From Algoriphagus sp. TR-M9 (lineage in GTDB: Bacteria > Bacteroidota > Bacteroidia > Cytophagales > Cyclobacteriaceae), in assembly GCF_027594545.1 (NCBI RefSeq), contig NZ_CP115160.1:1745001-1809000 (forward strand): DNA of 64,000 nt, read 5' to 3'. The notes beneath the pieces were generated by a model that was not told where the DNA came from, searched no databases, and saw only the letters and a program-made list of their open reading frames with translations. Position numbers and translations under genes: made by a program. Below, one piece after another: positions 19,258 through 29,469 of this stretch (positions within the stretch are counted from its first letter, which is position 1; every line of letters starts with the position of its first letter).

Positions 19258-19460
19258 GACTTGATATATTTTGGGGTAAGAAGGTGAGGCTTTTGCTTAA
19301 CCCCACTTTTCAAAGGTAATTGTTTATCGTCGATTAGGGTAAATAGCCTGATGAGTTTAGAAGCCTGGCAAAGCACTCGCTCCTCAGTAGAATCGGTTTA
19401 TGATATGTATAGGAATAAAAGATATGGAAAGTTCCAAAGGGTATATTGAGGAATTTTTGC

Positions 19461-19478
19461 TTTTGATCTAGATCAAAA
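19461..19478. promoter_or_regulatory. Perfect CRP/FNR-family operator
   Basis: The 18-bp segment is its own reverse complement. Its core TTGAT-CTAG-ATCAA (19463-19476) equals the FNR consensus TTGAT-N4-ATCAA exactly. The centre at 19469.5 lies about 40 bp before the start site expected from the -7-like element at 19496-19504, the class II activator position. Confidence 0.6.
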
Positions 19479-19495
19479 TTCAGACAGGCGACTTG

Positions 19496-19504
19496 TATAG
19501 TTTG
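19496..19504 (+). promoter_or_regulatory. Near-consensus -7 element for the glsA-like operon
   Basis: TATAGTTTG differs from TAnnTTTG by one extra spacer base. It would give a leader of about 165 nt before the ATG at 19677. Confidence 0.3.
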
Positions 19505-19676
19505 TCCCTTGCGTGATTTGCTCCATTGAAAATAAGTCTGTTGGTAATCAGTGTACTAATAGCCTAAATCTTATCTATTGCATTCTAAAGTCTGTTTTTT
19601 CGTAGTTTTAGATTTATTTTAGAGAAGATAAGTAGGTTTCTGCATGGTATTTCCTGCCCTTTCATAATCACCTAGT

Positions 19677-20498
19677 ATGCCTGAGAAATTTATAGATATA
19701 GAAAAAGCCATAAGATCCAAAAACCCCAATTTGCTCCGATGGATGCCTGGCTTTATGCTGAATTATATCAAAAGAGTGACTCATGAGTCCTGGATGAATG
19801 AAGTGATGGAACGAGTTCATCACCTAAAGGGGATGGAATTTGTCAATGCCTTGATTTCTGAACTGGAGATAGAAGTAGTGCTGGAAGGAGCAGACCGGAT
19901 ACCAAAGACCGGAGGAATTATCATTGCTGCCAATCACCCATTGGGTGGAATAGACGGGATCGCATTGATGAAGGCAGTAGGAGAGGTTCGCACCGATCAA
20001 AGGTTTCTGGTAAATGATCTGCTGATGCAGTTTAAAAATTTTCAGCCGCTTTTTATCCCGATTAATAAGCATGGCAAAAATTCAGCTGCATCTCTGAATG
20101 CGCTGGATGAAGCTTATGCGGGGGAATATGCGGTTTTGATTTTTCCGGCAGGGTTAGTTTCCAGGAAAAGTGAAACTGGAATCAGGGACCTTCAGTGGAA
20201 AAAGAGCTTTGTCTCCAAAGCGAAGAAATACAAAAAAGATATCTTACCTTGTTTTATTGAAGGTAAAAATTCTAAATTTTTCTACAATTTGGCGCATTGG
20301 AGAAAAAAAATAGGCATTCAGGCAAATATAGAAATGTTCTATTTAGCAGATGAACTCTACAAGCAAAGAGGACAAACAGTAGTAATTAAGGTGGGTGACC
20401 TGATCTCTCATGAATCTCTGGATTCCAGCAAAACTGATGGAAAATGGGCGGATCATTTGAAGGAAGTGACCTATGAACTTGGTAAAAAGAATGGATAA
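19677..20498 (+). CDS. glsA: Lyso-lipid O-acyltransferase, GlsA/OlsA-like
   Basis: A 273-residue PlsC-superfamily acyltransferase. The catalytic motif reads NHPLGGID (86-93): the histidine and aspartate are five residues apart, not the usual four, as I recall for the Bacteroidota GlsA group. FPAGLVSRK takes the place of the FPEGTRS block. In Bacteroides, GlsB N-acylates glycine and GlsA adds the second chain to the 3-hydroxyl, giving glycine lipids. The adjacent downstream gene is GlsB-like and overlaps this one, which supports the assignment; ornithine-lipid synthesis is the alternative. Glycine versus ornithine cannot be told from sequence. Probably peripheral on the inner membrane. Confidence 0.8.
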   Translation: MPEKFIDIEKAIRSKNPNLLRWMPGFMLNYIKRVTHESWMNEVMERVHHLKGMEFVNALISELEIEVVLEGADRIPKTGGIIIAANHPLGGIDGIALMKAVGEVRTDQRFLVNDLLMQFKNFQPLFIPINKHGKNSAASLNALDEAYAGEYAVLIFPAGLVSRKSETGIRDLQWKKSFVSKAKKYKKDILPCFIEGKNSKFFYNLAHWRKKIGIQANIEMFYLADELYKQRGQTVVIKVGDLISHESLDSSKTDGKWADHLKEVTYELGKKNG

Positions 20499-21456
20499 AG
20501 AAGCACAGATAATCCCAGCGTTAGATAGAAAGCTTTTAAAAGCCGAACTGACGCCAGAACGTTTTTTGAGATACACCAATAATGGCGACAATCTGGTTTA
20601 CCTGGTCAATCATCACAATGCACCAAATGTGGTTCAGGAAATAGGTAGACTCAGAGAAATCACCTTTAGAGCTGCTGGAGGTGGTACTGGCTTAGCGCTG
20701 GATTTGGATGAAAACGATACCTGTGAAAACTGTTACGAGCAATTGGTCACCTGGAATCCTGAGGACGAGGAAATTGTAGCTGGATATCGCCTTATTAACT
20801 GTAAAAATTCTGTAAAAGCTGACGGTAGCCTAAACCTTTCTACCACGCATCTATTTGACTTTTCAGAGCGTTTTGTCAAGGATTATATTCCGTTTACTAT
20901 TGAGTTAGGACGTTCATTTGTTCAGCCCAAATATCAGCCAGCTTTTGACAATAGAAAAGGCATATTCAGCTTAGATAACTTATGGGACGGTCTGGGCGCG
21001 GTAGTTTTGCTCAACCCGGAAGTCAAATATCTCTTCGGAAAGGTCACCATGTATCCGCATTTTAATCGAGAAGCCAGAGATCTTTTGCTGATGTTCATGA
21101 ACCATTACTTTCCGGATAAGGACGGATTGGTAAATCCAAAACCCGAACTGGCTTTAGGTTATGAAACTGAGCTCCCCAATCAAGGAAATCCATTCGAAGG
21201 ATTGGAATACAAGGAGGGGTACAAATTACTGAACGGTAGGATCAGAACTTACGGCGAAAATATCCCTCCTTTGATCAATACCTACATGAATCTTTCGCCT
21301 ACCATGATGACGTTTGGTACTGCGCTGAATGATGAATTCGGAGAGGTAGAGGAAACAGGGATACTGATTACTCTAGAGGATGTCTATGAGACCAAAAAGC
21401 ATAGACACATGGGGACTTTCGAGCGGGATAAAACTTACGGAAGCCGAGATGTCTGA
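20491..21456 (+). CDS. glsB: GNAT-fold N-acyltransferase, GlsB/OlsB-like
   Basis: A 321-residue protein of the OlsB/hemolysin-like acyl-ACP N-acyltransferase group. Recognisable parts are REITFRAAGGGTG, the beta-strand block DEEIVAGYRLI, ELGRSFVQPKYQ and the LWDGLGAVVLLNP region that follows. It should form the first (amide) bond of an aminoacyl lipid using a 3-hydroxyacyl donor. I choose ATG 20491, whose start overlaps the stop of the preceding gene, over the in-frame ATG at 20473. The pairing with a GlsA-like gene points to glycine lipid synthesis; ornithine lipid is the alternative. Confidence 0.8.
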   Translation: MDKEAQIIPALDRKLLKAELTPERFLRYTNNGDNLVYLVNHHNAPNVVQEIGRLREITFRAAGGGTGLALDLDENDTCENCYEQLVTWNPEDEEIVAGYRLINCKNSVKADGSLNLSTTHLFDFSERFVKDYIPFTIELGRSFVQPKYQPAFDNRKGIFSLDNLWDGLGAVVLLNPEVKYLFGKVTMYPHFNREARDLLLMFMNHYFPDKDGLVNPKPELALGYETELPNQGNPFEGLEYKEGYKLLNGRIRTYGENIPPLINTYMNLSPTMMTFGTALNDEFGEVEETGILITLEDVYETKKHRHMGTFERDKTYGSRDV

Positions 21457-21820
21457 TAAGCTTACGCTCATTGTTGGTGCCACCACCAATCCTTCCCGTT
21501 ATGCTTATTTTGCGGCAAGTCGCCTTTCAGAGGCAGGTGTAGACTTTATTCCAATAGGGATTAAAAAGGGAGAGGTGTTTGGGAAGGAAATTCTTGATTT
21601 GCGCAGCAAGCCAGACTTGAAAGATATACACACCATCACCATGTACATAGGGCCTGTGCATCAGGCGGAGTGGATGGATTACCTGATCAGCTTACAGCCC
21701 AAACGGATCATTTTTAATCCTGGTACTGAAAACCCGGCGTTTTTCTCAGCTGCCCGAGCCAAAGGAATCGAAGTGCTGCCAGCCTGTACACTGGTCATGC
21801 TCAGTTCCAATCAATACTAG
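21449..21820 (+). CDS. CoA-binding domain protein
   Basis: A 123-residue single-domain Rossmann protein of the CoA_binding_2 type: VGATTNPSRYAYFAA near the N-terminus, VDFIPIGI, then FNPGTENPAF and a final LPACTLVML. Its ATG at 21449 overlaps the stop of the GlsB-like gene, so it is the third gene of the operon. The longer frame from 21380 lies inside glsB and is not used. Family members bind CoA or acyl-CoA; a helper role in acyl supply to the lipid enzymes is an inference from position only. Confidence 0.85.
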   Translation: MSDKLTLIVGATTNPSRYAYFAASRLSEAGVDFIPIGIKKGEVFGKEILDLRSKPDLKDIHTITMYIGPVHQAEWMDYLISLQPKRIIFNPGTENPAFFSAARAKGIEVLPACTLVMLSSNQY

Positions 21821-21970
21821 TTTTTGTCTAAGTGCCTTGTTTTTCAGGCTGTTGTGTTGTTGACTTTTTCTGGTTTTGGGTTTAGGGAAAAGCTGTGCAA
21901 AGTCACATTTTTTGCCTATCTTGCCACATCTTAAAAAGAACAAAAAATCACCTTTTTAGGCCCTTTATAA

Positions 21971-23947
<1,977 letters not shown>

Positions 23948-23953
23948 TTATTT

Positions 23954-23983
23954 AAAAGGGGCTTTTTAGTCCCTTTTTTTTAT
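23954..23983 (+). terminator. Terminator of gyrB
   Basis: AAAAGGG (23954-23960) pairs with CCCTTTT (23971-23977) around a 10-nt loop, and a T run follows. Confidence 0.65.
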
Positions 23984-24057
23984 TTTTAACAAATTGATAA
24001 ACTTAGTGTAGGCTCGCATGTTTTAACTTGCCTACGATTTTAACCTTCTAGAACGCT

Positions 24058-26181
24058 ATGAAATTGGCAGTGGCAGATAAATACGATTCAATTATACAGC
24101 AAAGTGACTTGGTGAGCCGGGATTTGAGTTGGCTGAAATTCAACGAACGAGTGCTGGACCAATCCAAAAAAGAACATCGGAATGTATTCGAGAAATTGAA
24201 GTTTCTCGCCATAACTGCATCCAATTTGGATGAGTTTTTTATGATCCGTGTGGGCTCACTTTATAATTATTTGGACTACGACAAGGAAAGAATCGATTAT
24301 TCAGGATTGAGAGAGGAACCTTTTAAATCCAAACTGATGGACGAGAGCCAGTCTTTCCATGCCGATCAGCACCAGCAGTTCACCCAAGTAGTGATGCCAG
24401 AACTCCATTCTCAGGGCGTGACACTTTGCAACGTCTCCAAGCTCACAGAAAAGGAACAGGAGAAAGTCCATGATTACTTTGTGAAGGTGGTTTATCCTAT
24501 GCTTACACCTATGGTCTATGATGGGTATAGAACCTTCCCGATTTTGATGAACAAGCTCCTGGTATTTGGCGTGGTGACGAATAGCCCGGGTGATCGGAAA
24601 GACATGCGTAAAATGAGCTTTGTGCAGATTCCGGCTAATATCCCGAGGTTTTTCGAAATCGAAAGAGAAGATTCTCTTTTGCTAGTTCCTATAGAAGAAG
24701 TAATTCGGGAAAATATCGTTTCGCTTTTCCGGAATGTAGAAATCGAAGGGATCACCCTTTTCAGAATCATACGAAATGGGGATTTTACGCTAGAGGAAAG
24801 TGAAGACATGGACGCCAACTTCCTGGAGGAAGTCAAACGCAAACTTATGGAGCGTAAGTCGGGACGTGTGGTTCGAATAGAAATAGAAGAGGGGTACAGT
24901 AAGTGGATGATGAATTCCCTGCTGGAAAGATGGAATCTGAAAATGGATTCTGTATTCCTGGTCAAGCGAGATAGTCTTCTGGATTTTACAGGGCTTTGGC
25001 AAATCGTAGGCAACAAGAGATTCCGGGAGAGATTGCCACACACACCTGCCCCAGTAAAGCCGCTTAGTTATCCTGAAGAGGGTGTAGCAGAAATTTTCGA
25101 TGTGTTGAAAGAAAAGGATATACTCCTGCACCATCCTTACAATAATATCGACTCTATTCTTGACCTGGTCGAGAAAGCCGCAGAAGACCCGGATGTAATG
25201 GCGATCAAAATGACCATCTATCGCCTGGCTAAGGAAAGTAGGATCACCAAAGCCCTGCTGAAAGCCGCTGAAAACGGCAAACACGTCTCTGTGCTTTTTG
25301 AGGTCAAAGCCAGATTCGATGAGGAGAACAATATACGGGAAGCCAAAAAACTTCAAAAGGCTGGCTGCTTTGTGATTTACGGAATTTCTCATTTGAAAAC
25401 GCACACTAAACTCTTGTTGATTGTAAAGCGTGATGGGAGAGAGATTACCAGGTTCGTTCATCTCGGCTCTGGTAATTACAATGAAGATACAGCCAGACTA
25501 TATACTGATATTGGCTTGATGACTACCAATGAGGTGATTGCCAATGACGTCTCAGAATTCTTCAACGTAATCACAGGGCACTCCATGCCTACTCAGTATA
25601 AAAATCTGATCACGGCTCCAAGAGATATGAGAAACCAGCTAGTGGAATACATAGAACAAGAGGCTGAAAATGCCCGAAATGGACTGCCAAGCGGGATTTT
25701 CATTAAGGTTAACTCTCTCGAGGATTCTGAGATCATCTATGCACTCTACCGGGCTTCACAGTCTGGAGTGACGATTAAACTGATCGTAAGAGGTATTTGC
25801 TGCTTGCGTCCAGGAAGGGTAGGCTTGAGTGAAAACATAGAAGTATTGTCTATTGTTGGCGATTTTCTGGAGCATTCACGGATCTATTATTTCCACAACA
25901 ATGGTGAAACCCGCACCTATGCTGGGAGTGCGGATATGATGGTACGAAGTTTTGACAAAAGACTAGAGGCTCTCTTCAAGGTGGAGTCACCGCTATTGGA
26001 AAAACAGCTGATGAATATTCTAAATTATAATTTACGTGACAACACCAACGCCTATGTCATGCAGGAGGACGGTACTTACATTGCTAAAAAGCCAGTGGGA
26101 GATGAACCGGAATTCAATGTCCATAGGGAGTTTTTCGATCTGGATGCAGATCAAGTATTGCAAGTCGAATTAGTAGACTAA
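24058..26181 (+). CDS. ppk1: Polyphosphate kinase 1
   Basis: A 707-residue PPK1. It makes inorganic polyphosphate reversibly from ATP. The N-terminal domain (SRDLSWLKFNERVL) and head domain are intact. H449 (in THTKLL) and H606 (in EHSRIYYF) are 157 residues apart, the same spacing as the autophosphorylated His435 and His592 of the E. coli enzyme, so both catalytic histidines are present. No exopolyphosphatase gene is adjacent. A strong terminator follows, convergent with the SLC13 gene. Confidence 0.95.
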   Translation: MKLAVADKYDSIIQQSDLVSRDLSWLKFNERVLDQSKKEHRNVFEKLKFLAITASNLDEFFMIRVGSLYNYLDYDKERIDYSGLREEPFKSKLMDESQSFHADQHQQFTQVVMPELHSQGVTLCNVSKLTEKEQEKVHDYFVKVVYPMLTPMVYDGYRTFPILMNKLLVFGVVTNSPGDRKDMRKMSFVQIPANIPRFFEIEREDSLLLVPIEEVIRENIVSLFRNVEIEGITLFRIIRNGDFTLEESEDMDANFLEEVKRKLMERKSGRVVRIEIEEGYSKWMMNSLLERWNLKMDSVFLVKRDSLLDFTGLWQIVGNKRFRERLPHTPAPVKPLSYPEEGVAEIFDVLKEKDILLHHPYNNIDSILDLVEKAAEDPDVMAIKMTIYRLAKESRITKALLKAAENGKHVSVLFEVKARFDEENNIREAKKLQKAGCFVIYGISHLKTHTKLLLIVKRDGREITRFVHLGSGNYNEDTARLYTDIGLMTTNEVIANDVSEFFNVITGHSMPTQYKNLITAPRDMRNQLVEYIEQEAENARNGLPSGIFIKVNSLEDSEIIYALYRASQSGVTIKLIVRGICCLRPGRVGLSENIEVLSIVGDFLEHSRIYYFHNNGETRTYAGSADMMVRSFDKRLEALFKVESPLLEKQLMNILNYNLRDNTNAYVMQEDGTYIAKKPVGDEPEFNVHREFFDLDADQVLQVELVD

Positions 26182-26186
26182 AGCTC

Positions 26187-26212
26187 AAACGCCCCGTATG
26201 GGGCGTTTTTTT
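26187..26212 (+). terminator. Terminator of ppk1
   Basis: A perfect 9-bp stem, AAACGCCCC (26187-26195) with GGGGCGTTT (26200-26208), loop GTAT, then a T run. It may work in both directions for the convergent SLC13 gene. Confidence 0.9.
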
Positions 26213-26229
26213 ATAGAAACCCTGCCCTT

Positions 26230-28011
26230 TTAAAAAGGGAAAAAATAGGGGATTCCAAAGGTAGCAACTATCCAAAGTAATAAGTTCAGTGGGGTGCCTA
26301 CTCTGATGTAATCAATGAATTTATAATTTCCAGGGGTGAAGATCATCGTATTAGTCTGATAGCCCATAGGAGTCATAAAACTGAGGCTCGCGGCAAAGGT
26401 AACTGCCATAAGCATAGGTCTAGAGTCTACCTCCAATGCACTAGCGATACTGATGGCAATAGGGGCCAATAGTGCAGCTGTAGCATTATTTGACATCACA
26501 TTGGTCAATATAAAGGTCAATCCAAACAAGGCACTCATCACCACTCTGGGGCCATATTGTCCCAGAGAATCCACGATAGAGCTCGCAATTAATGCAGAAC
26601 CTCCAGTTTTTTCTAAGGCTAAACCCATGGAAAGCACTCCTGCCAGCATCAAGATGACTTTCCAATCTATCGCTTTATAGGCTTGTTCGGTGCTTAAGGA
26701 GCCAAGCATAATCAGAGCAATGGCTCCGGCCACTGCGGTGACTACTATGGGGAAGACTTCAAAGGAAGCCAGCCCTATTATTAAAGCTAAGACAACCAAG
26801 GTCAAAACACTTTTGGTTTTGTTCAATGCCTTGGCTTTGGACTCCGAAATCAAGAGTAAATCTTCTGAATTTTCCAAAGACTGGATTGAATCTTCGGAAG
26901 CACGTAGCAGCAAAATATCTCCTGCTCTCAGCTTGGTTTTGGAAATCAGCGCATTGAGCATGCCGGTACGGTTTCTGATTCCGATTACTAATATTTGATT
27001 AAATAACTTTCTGAAATTCAGTTTTTTAATACTCTTATTGATTAAAAAAGATTGAGGTGTGACCAAGGCTTCATAGATGTGCTCATCTTCAGTGGTTACA
27101 TTTTCCTCGCTCCATTTGAGGTCTGCTTTTAGTTCTATTCCCGGTGTGGTTTTTATTTTTTCCAGAGACTCTTTGTCACAACTGATTTTGATCAGGTCTC
27201 CCTGCTCAATGGGCGTATTGGGGTAAACTCTCACTTGACGACCATCCGTACGTATAATTTGGAGGGCTTCTGCATTTAATTTGGAGAAAATATTTTGCTT
27301 GAAAATGGGTTCGTTGAGCTGTCCGAAATCATCCAGAATCACCAGCTCTGAAATGTAATTACCCAAATCTATACCTTCTGAAAAGCCGGATTTGAACTCT
27401 CTGTTTGGAGATAGCCATTTTCCAATGGTAAGCATATATAAAACCCCTACGGCTAAGAACACTAAGCCCATTTTGCTCATCTCAAACACTCCAAAACCTG
27501 GCAAACCTGCCTCCTCAGCTATACCACTTACCAAAATATTAGTACTGGTACCCAGTAGTGTGCAGATGCCACCCATCAAAGCTCCAAAAGATAAAGGCAT
27601 GAGAAGTTTGGAAGGGGAAAGATCGTTGGACTTGCGAAGTCGTATGACAGCAGGCATGAGTAGGGCCACTACTGCAGTATCGGATATGAAAGCGGATAAA
27701 AATCCCGCAGAAAGCATCAAAGTGAGTAGGAGGTGGTTTTGGCTCTTTTTGGCTTGCTTACCCAGTCGCATGGTAAAGTTATCCAGCAAACCTGTGTTGA
27801 AAATGGCGGCGGAGACCACAAACATGGCGGCTACAGTGATTGTCGCTGAATTAGAAAAACCAGAAAGTCCTTCTTCTACATCTAAAATCCCCGTGAGCAA
27901 AAAGGCCACCATGACTGCGATAGAAACCGTATCGATGGTAAATTTCTCTGTAAAAAATAAGATTACTGCCAGCCCGATGATGCAGAAAACCAAACCGATT
28001 TCAAATGTCAT
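26230..28011 (-). CDS. SLC13/DASS-family permease with two RCK-C (TrkA-C) domains
   Basis: A 593-residue inner-membrane protein. Hydrophobic helices fill residues 1-190 and 390-593; the cytoplasmic middle holds two RCK_C/TrkA-C-like units (about 215-290 and 300-385), each with a tail like GDLIKISCDKESL or GDILLLRASEDSI. Transport-site features such as SDTAVVALLMPAV (about 110-122), GGICTLLGTSTNIL (about 151-164) and SNNATAALLAPIA fit Na+-coupled anion carriers for dicarboxylate or sulfate. The substrate is not readable. The downstream end faces ppk1. The DUF202 gene is upstream on the same strand with only 4 bp between them, so co-transcription is likely. Confidence 0.9.
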   Translation of the reverse strand: MTFEIGLVFCIIGLAVILFFTEKFTIDTVSIAVMVAFLLTGILDVEEGLSGFSNSATITVAAMFVVSAAIFNTGLLDNFTMRLGKQAKKSQNHLLLTLMLSAGFLSAFISDTAVVALLMPAVIRLRKSNDLSPSKLLMPLSFGALMGGICTLLGTSTNILVSGIAEEAGLPGFGVFEMSKMGLVFLAVGVLYMLTIGKWLSPNREFKSGFSEGIDLGNYISELVILDDFGQLNEPIFKQNIFSKLNAEALQIIRTDGRQVRVYPNTPIEQGDLIKISCDKESLEKIKTTPGIELKADLKWSEENVTTEDEHIYEALVTPQSFLINKSIKKLNFRKLFNQILVIGIRNRTGMLNALISKTKLRAGDILLLRASEDSIQSLENSEDLLLISESKAKALNKTKSVLTLVVLALIIGLASFEVFPIVVTAVAGAIALIMLGSLSTEQAYKAIDWKVILMLAGVLSMGLALEKTGGSALIASSIVDSLGQYGPRVVMSALFGLTFILTNVMSNNATAALLAPIAISIASALEVDSRPMLMAVTFAASLSFMTPMGYQTNTMIFTPGNYKFIDYIRVGTPLNLLLWIVATFGIPYFFPF

Positions 28012-28015
28012 AAAT

Positions 28016-28291
28016 TTACATCTTAAGGTAATTGCCTTTTTTCAAGCGTGCGCGAATGCGGAAATAATTCACAAAGCCTATTATAAGAAGTGTCAAACTC
28101 AAGCCAAATGCCAGATATCCGAGTTCGCGTACATGCGTAAGCTCCTTCACTTCAAATAGTGCCGTACCTGATACTAAAAAGTAAAGCGAGGTTCTGACAA
28201 ATGCCAAAAGGGTCCTTTTATTTGCCAAAGTAGTACGCTGTCTGGCTAAATAATCTCTAATAATTAATTCTCTTTCCAAGTCATTGTCCAT
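28016..28291 (-). CDS. DUF202 (YidH-like) membrane protein
   Basis: A 91-residue protein from ATG 28289-28291, starting MDNDLERELI. The DUF202 mark RDYLARQRTTLANKRTLLAFVRT precedes two transmembrane segments. A longer start at 28330 is open but would leave only 9 bp to the divergent ATG at 28340, and the extra 13 residues are not family-like. It lies 4 bp upstream of the SLC13 permease gene on the same strand. In eukaryotes and some bacteria the family is linked to phosphate or polyphosphate complexes (VTC1-like); its nearness to ppk1 is therefore of interest, but no function is shown. Confidence 0.8.
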   Translation of the reverse strand: MDNDLERELIIRDYLARQRTTLANKRTLLAFVRTSLYFLVSGTALFEVKELTHVRELGYLAFGLSLTLLIIGFVNYFRIRARLKKGNYLKM

Positions 28292-28339
28292 ATTTGCAGG
28301 GTATTTATTTATATTGAAATAATTCAACATCTCTTACTT

Positions 28340-29239
28340 ATGAAAAGAATTTCTACACTTTTCCTGTTTATTGTGTTCTCTGGGCAATTATTTGCCCAGG
28401 TAGATGAAGTCCCAACTCCCGCTGACACCAGTTATTGGCTTAAAGAAATAGGCGGCGGCATGAACTTAAACCAAGCTTCTTTCAGCGGCAATTGGCAAGG
28501 TGGTGGTGTCAATTCTATTGCCCTTGGATTTTACCTTAACGGTAGAGCAAATTATGCAAAAGACAAATGGTCTTGGGACAACACCATGGATTTTATTTAC
28601 GGTATCGTAAAAAATAAGGACGAAGAGGGAAGGAAATCAAATGACCGAATATTTTTGGATACTAAGGTAGGCTATCAGATCAATGATAAGTGGAACTACT
28701 TCTTTGCAATTAACTTCTTGAGCCAGTTTGCTCCAGGTTATGAGTTCCCGGAGGATCAGGAGAGGATAATGATTTCAAAATTTCTAAATCCAGCATATCT
28801 GACCACCTCCTTGGGTGTGGAGTATAAGCCAAATGATGAGTTCAGTCTTAGAATTTCTCCTTTTTCACCTAGATGGACCTTTGTGACCGATACGGAGTTG
28901 TATCAGGATGTACCCAATAATTATGGGGTAGAAATCGGAGAAAAAGTCCGTACAGAGTGGTTAGCCTTGAGCATATTGGCTGATTATAATAAAAAGCTGT
29001 CTGAAAACCTTTCCCTGATGCTCAGGTATCAGATGTATGCTAATTATGAAACCTTTGCCTTTGACGCGATTGACCATAGGTTAGATGTGGGTTTGACAGC
29101 CAAAGTTTCCAATTTTGTCAATGTGAGCCTGACCAGTTTAAGCATTTATGACCTGGATCAGGATAGCAAAATTCAATTTAGCCAGGGATTAGCATTGGGA
29201 ATTGCATTTAAGCAAGGGAACTTCCCTGAAAAGGAATAA
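28340..29239 (+). CDS. DUF3078 outer-membrane protein
   Basis: A 299-residue protein with a signal peptide (LFLFIVFSGQLFAQ). The mature part is rich in alternating amphipathic beta strands, with GGGMNLNQASFSGNWQGGG near the start and strand-like repeats such as WSWDNTMDFIYGI. This is the pattern of DUF3078, a Bacteroidota beta-barrel outer-membrane family of unknown role. It runs divergently from the DUF202/SLC13 pair. A terminator follows. No partner gene is evident. Confidence 0.85.
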   Translation: MKRISTLFLFIVFSGQLFAQVDEVPTPADTSYWLKEIGGGMNLNQASFSGNWQGGGVNSIALGFYLNGRANYAKDKWSWDNTMDFIYGIVKNKDEEGRKSNDRIFLDTKVGYQINDKWNYFFAINFLSQFAPGYEFPEDQERIMISKFLNPAYLTTSLGVEYKPNDEFSLRISPFSPRWTFVTDTELYQDVPNNYGVEIGEKVRTEWLALSILADYNKKLSENLSLMLRYQMYANYETFAFDAIDHRLDVGLTAKVSNFVNVSLTSLSIYDLDQDSKIQFSQGLALGIAFKQGNFPEKE

Positions 29240-29342
29240 TCGAAACAAATTTTTATTTGGTATTTTGTTTTGATTAGAATTGTATTATTTTTGAATTCAT
29301 TGTGGTAGTTAAATAATAGTTGGTTTAGTTTTCAAATAAAGG

Positions 29343-29367
29343 GCAGGAGATTTTCTCCTGCTTTTTT
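29343..29367 (+). terminator. Terminator of the DUF3078 gene
   Basis: GCAGGAGA (29343-29350) pairs perfectly with TCTCCTGC (29354-29361) around TTT, then T6. Confidence 0.85.
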
Positions 29368-29436
29368 ATTGTTTATTTACCAAGGAGTTAATTTTTTTCT
29401 TCAAATAATCCTGTTTTTTTAAAATTCAGAGTAGGT

Positions 29437-29444
29437 TACCTTTG
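29437..29444 (+). promoter_or_regulatory. -7 box of the DUF1080/azurin operon
   Basis: TACCTTTG, an exact TAnnTTTG match, 25 bp before the ATG at 29470. Confidence 0.5.
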
Positions 29445-29469
29445 GGGGTATTAACCTATTAAACCTAAA

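Larger units (their letters stand above)
19258..19676. other. Divergent regulatory region between the aminotransferase gene and the glsA-like operon
   Basis: A 419-bp AT-rich region. It holds the CRP/FNR-type palindrome and near-consensus -7 element described separately. No small gene or RNA was recognised in the remaining 170 bp before the glsA-like start. Confidence 0.6.

Noticed and set aside
27392..28159. 255-codon plus-strand frame
   Set aside because: It is antisense to the SLC13 permease and DUF202 genes; its low-complexity sequence mirrors their membrane helices.
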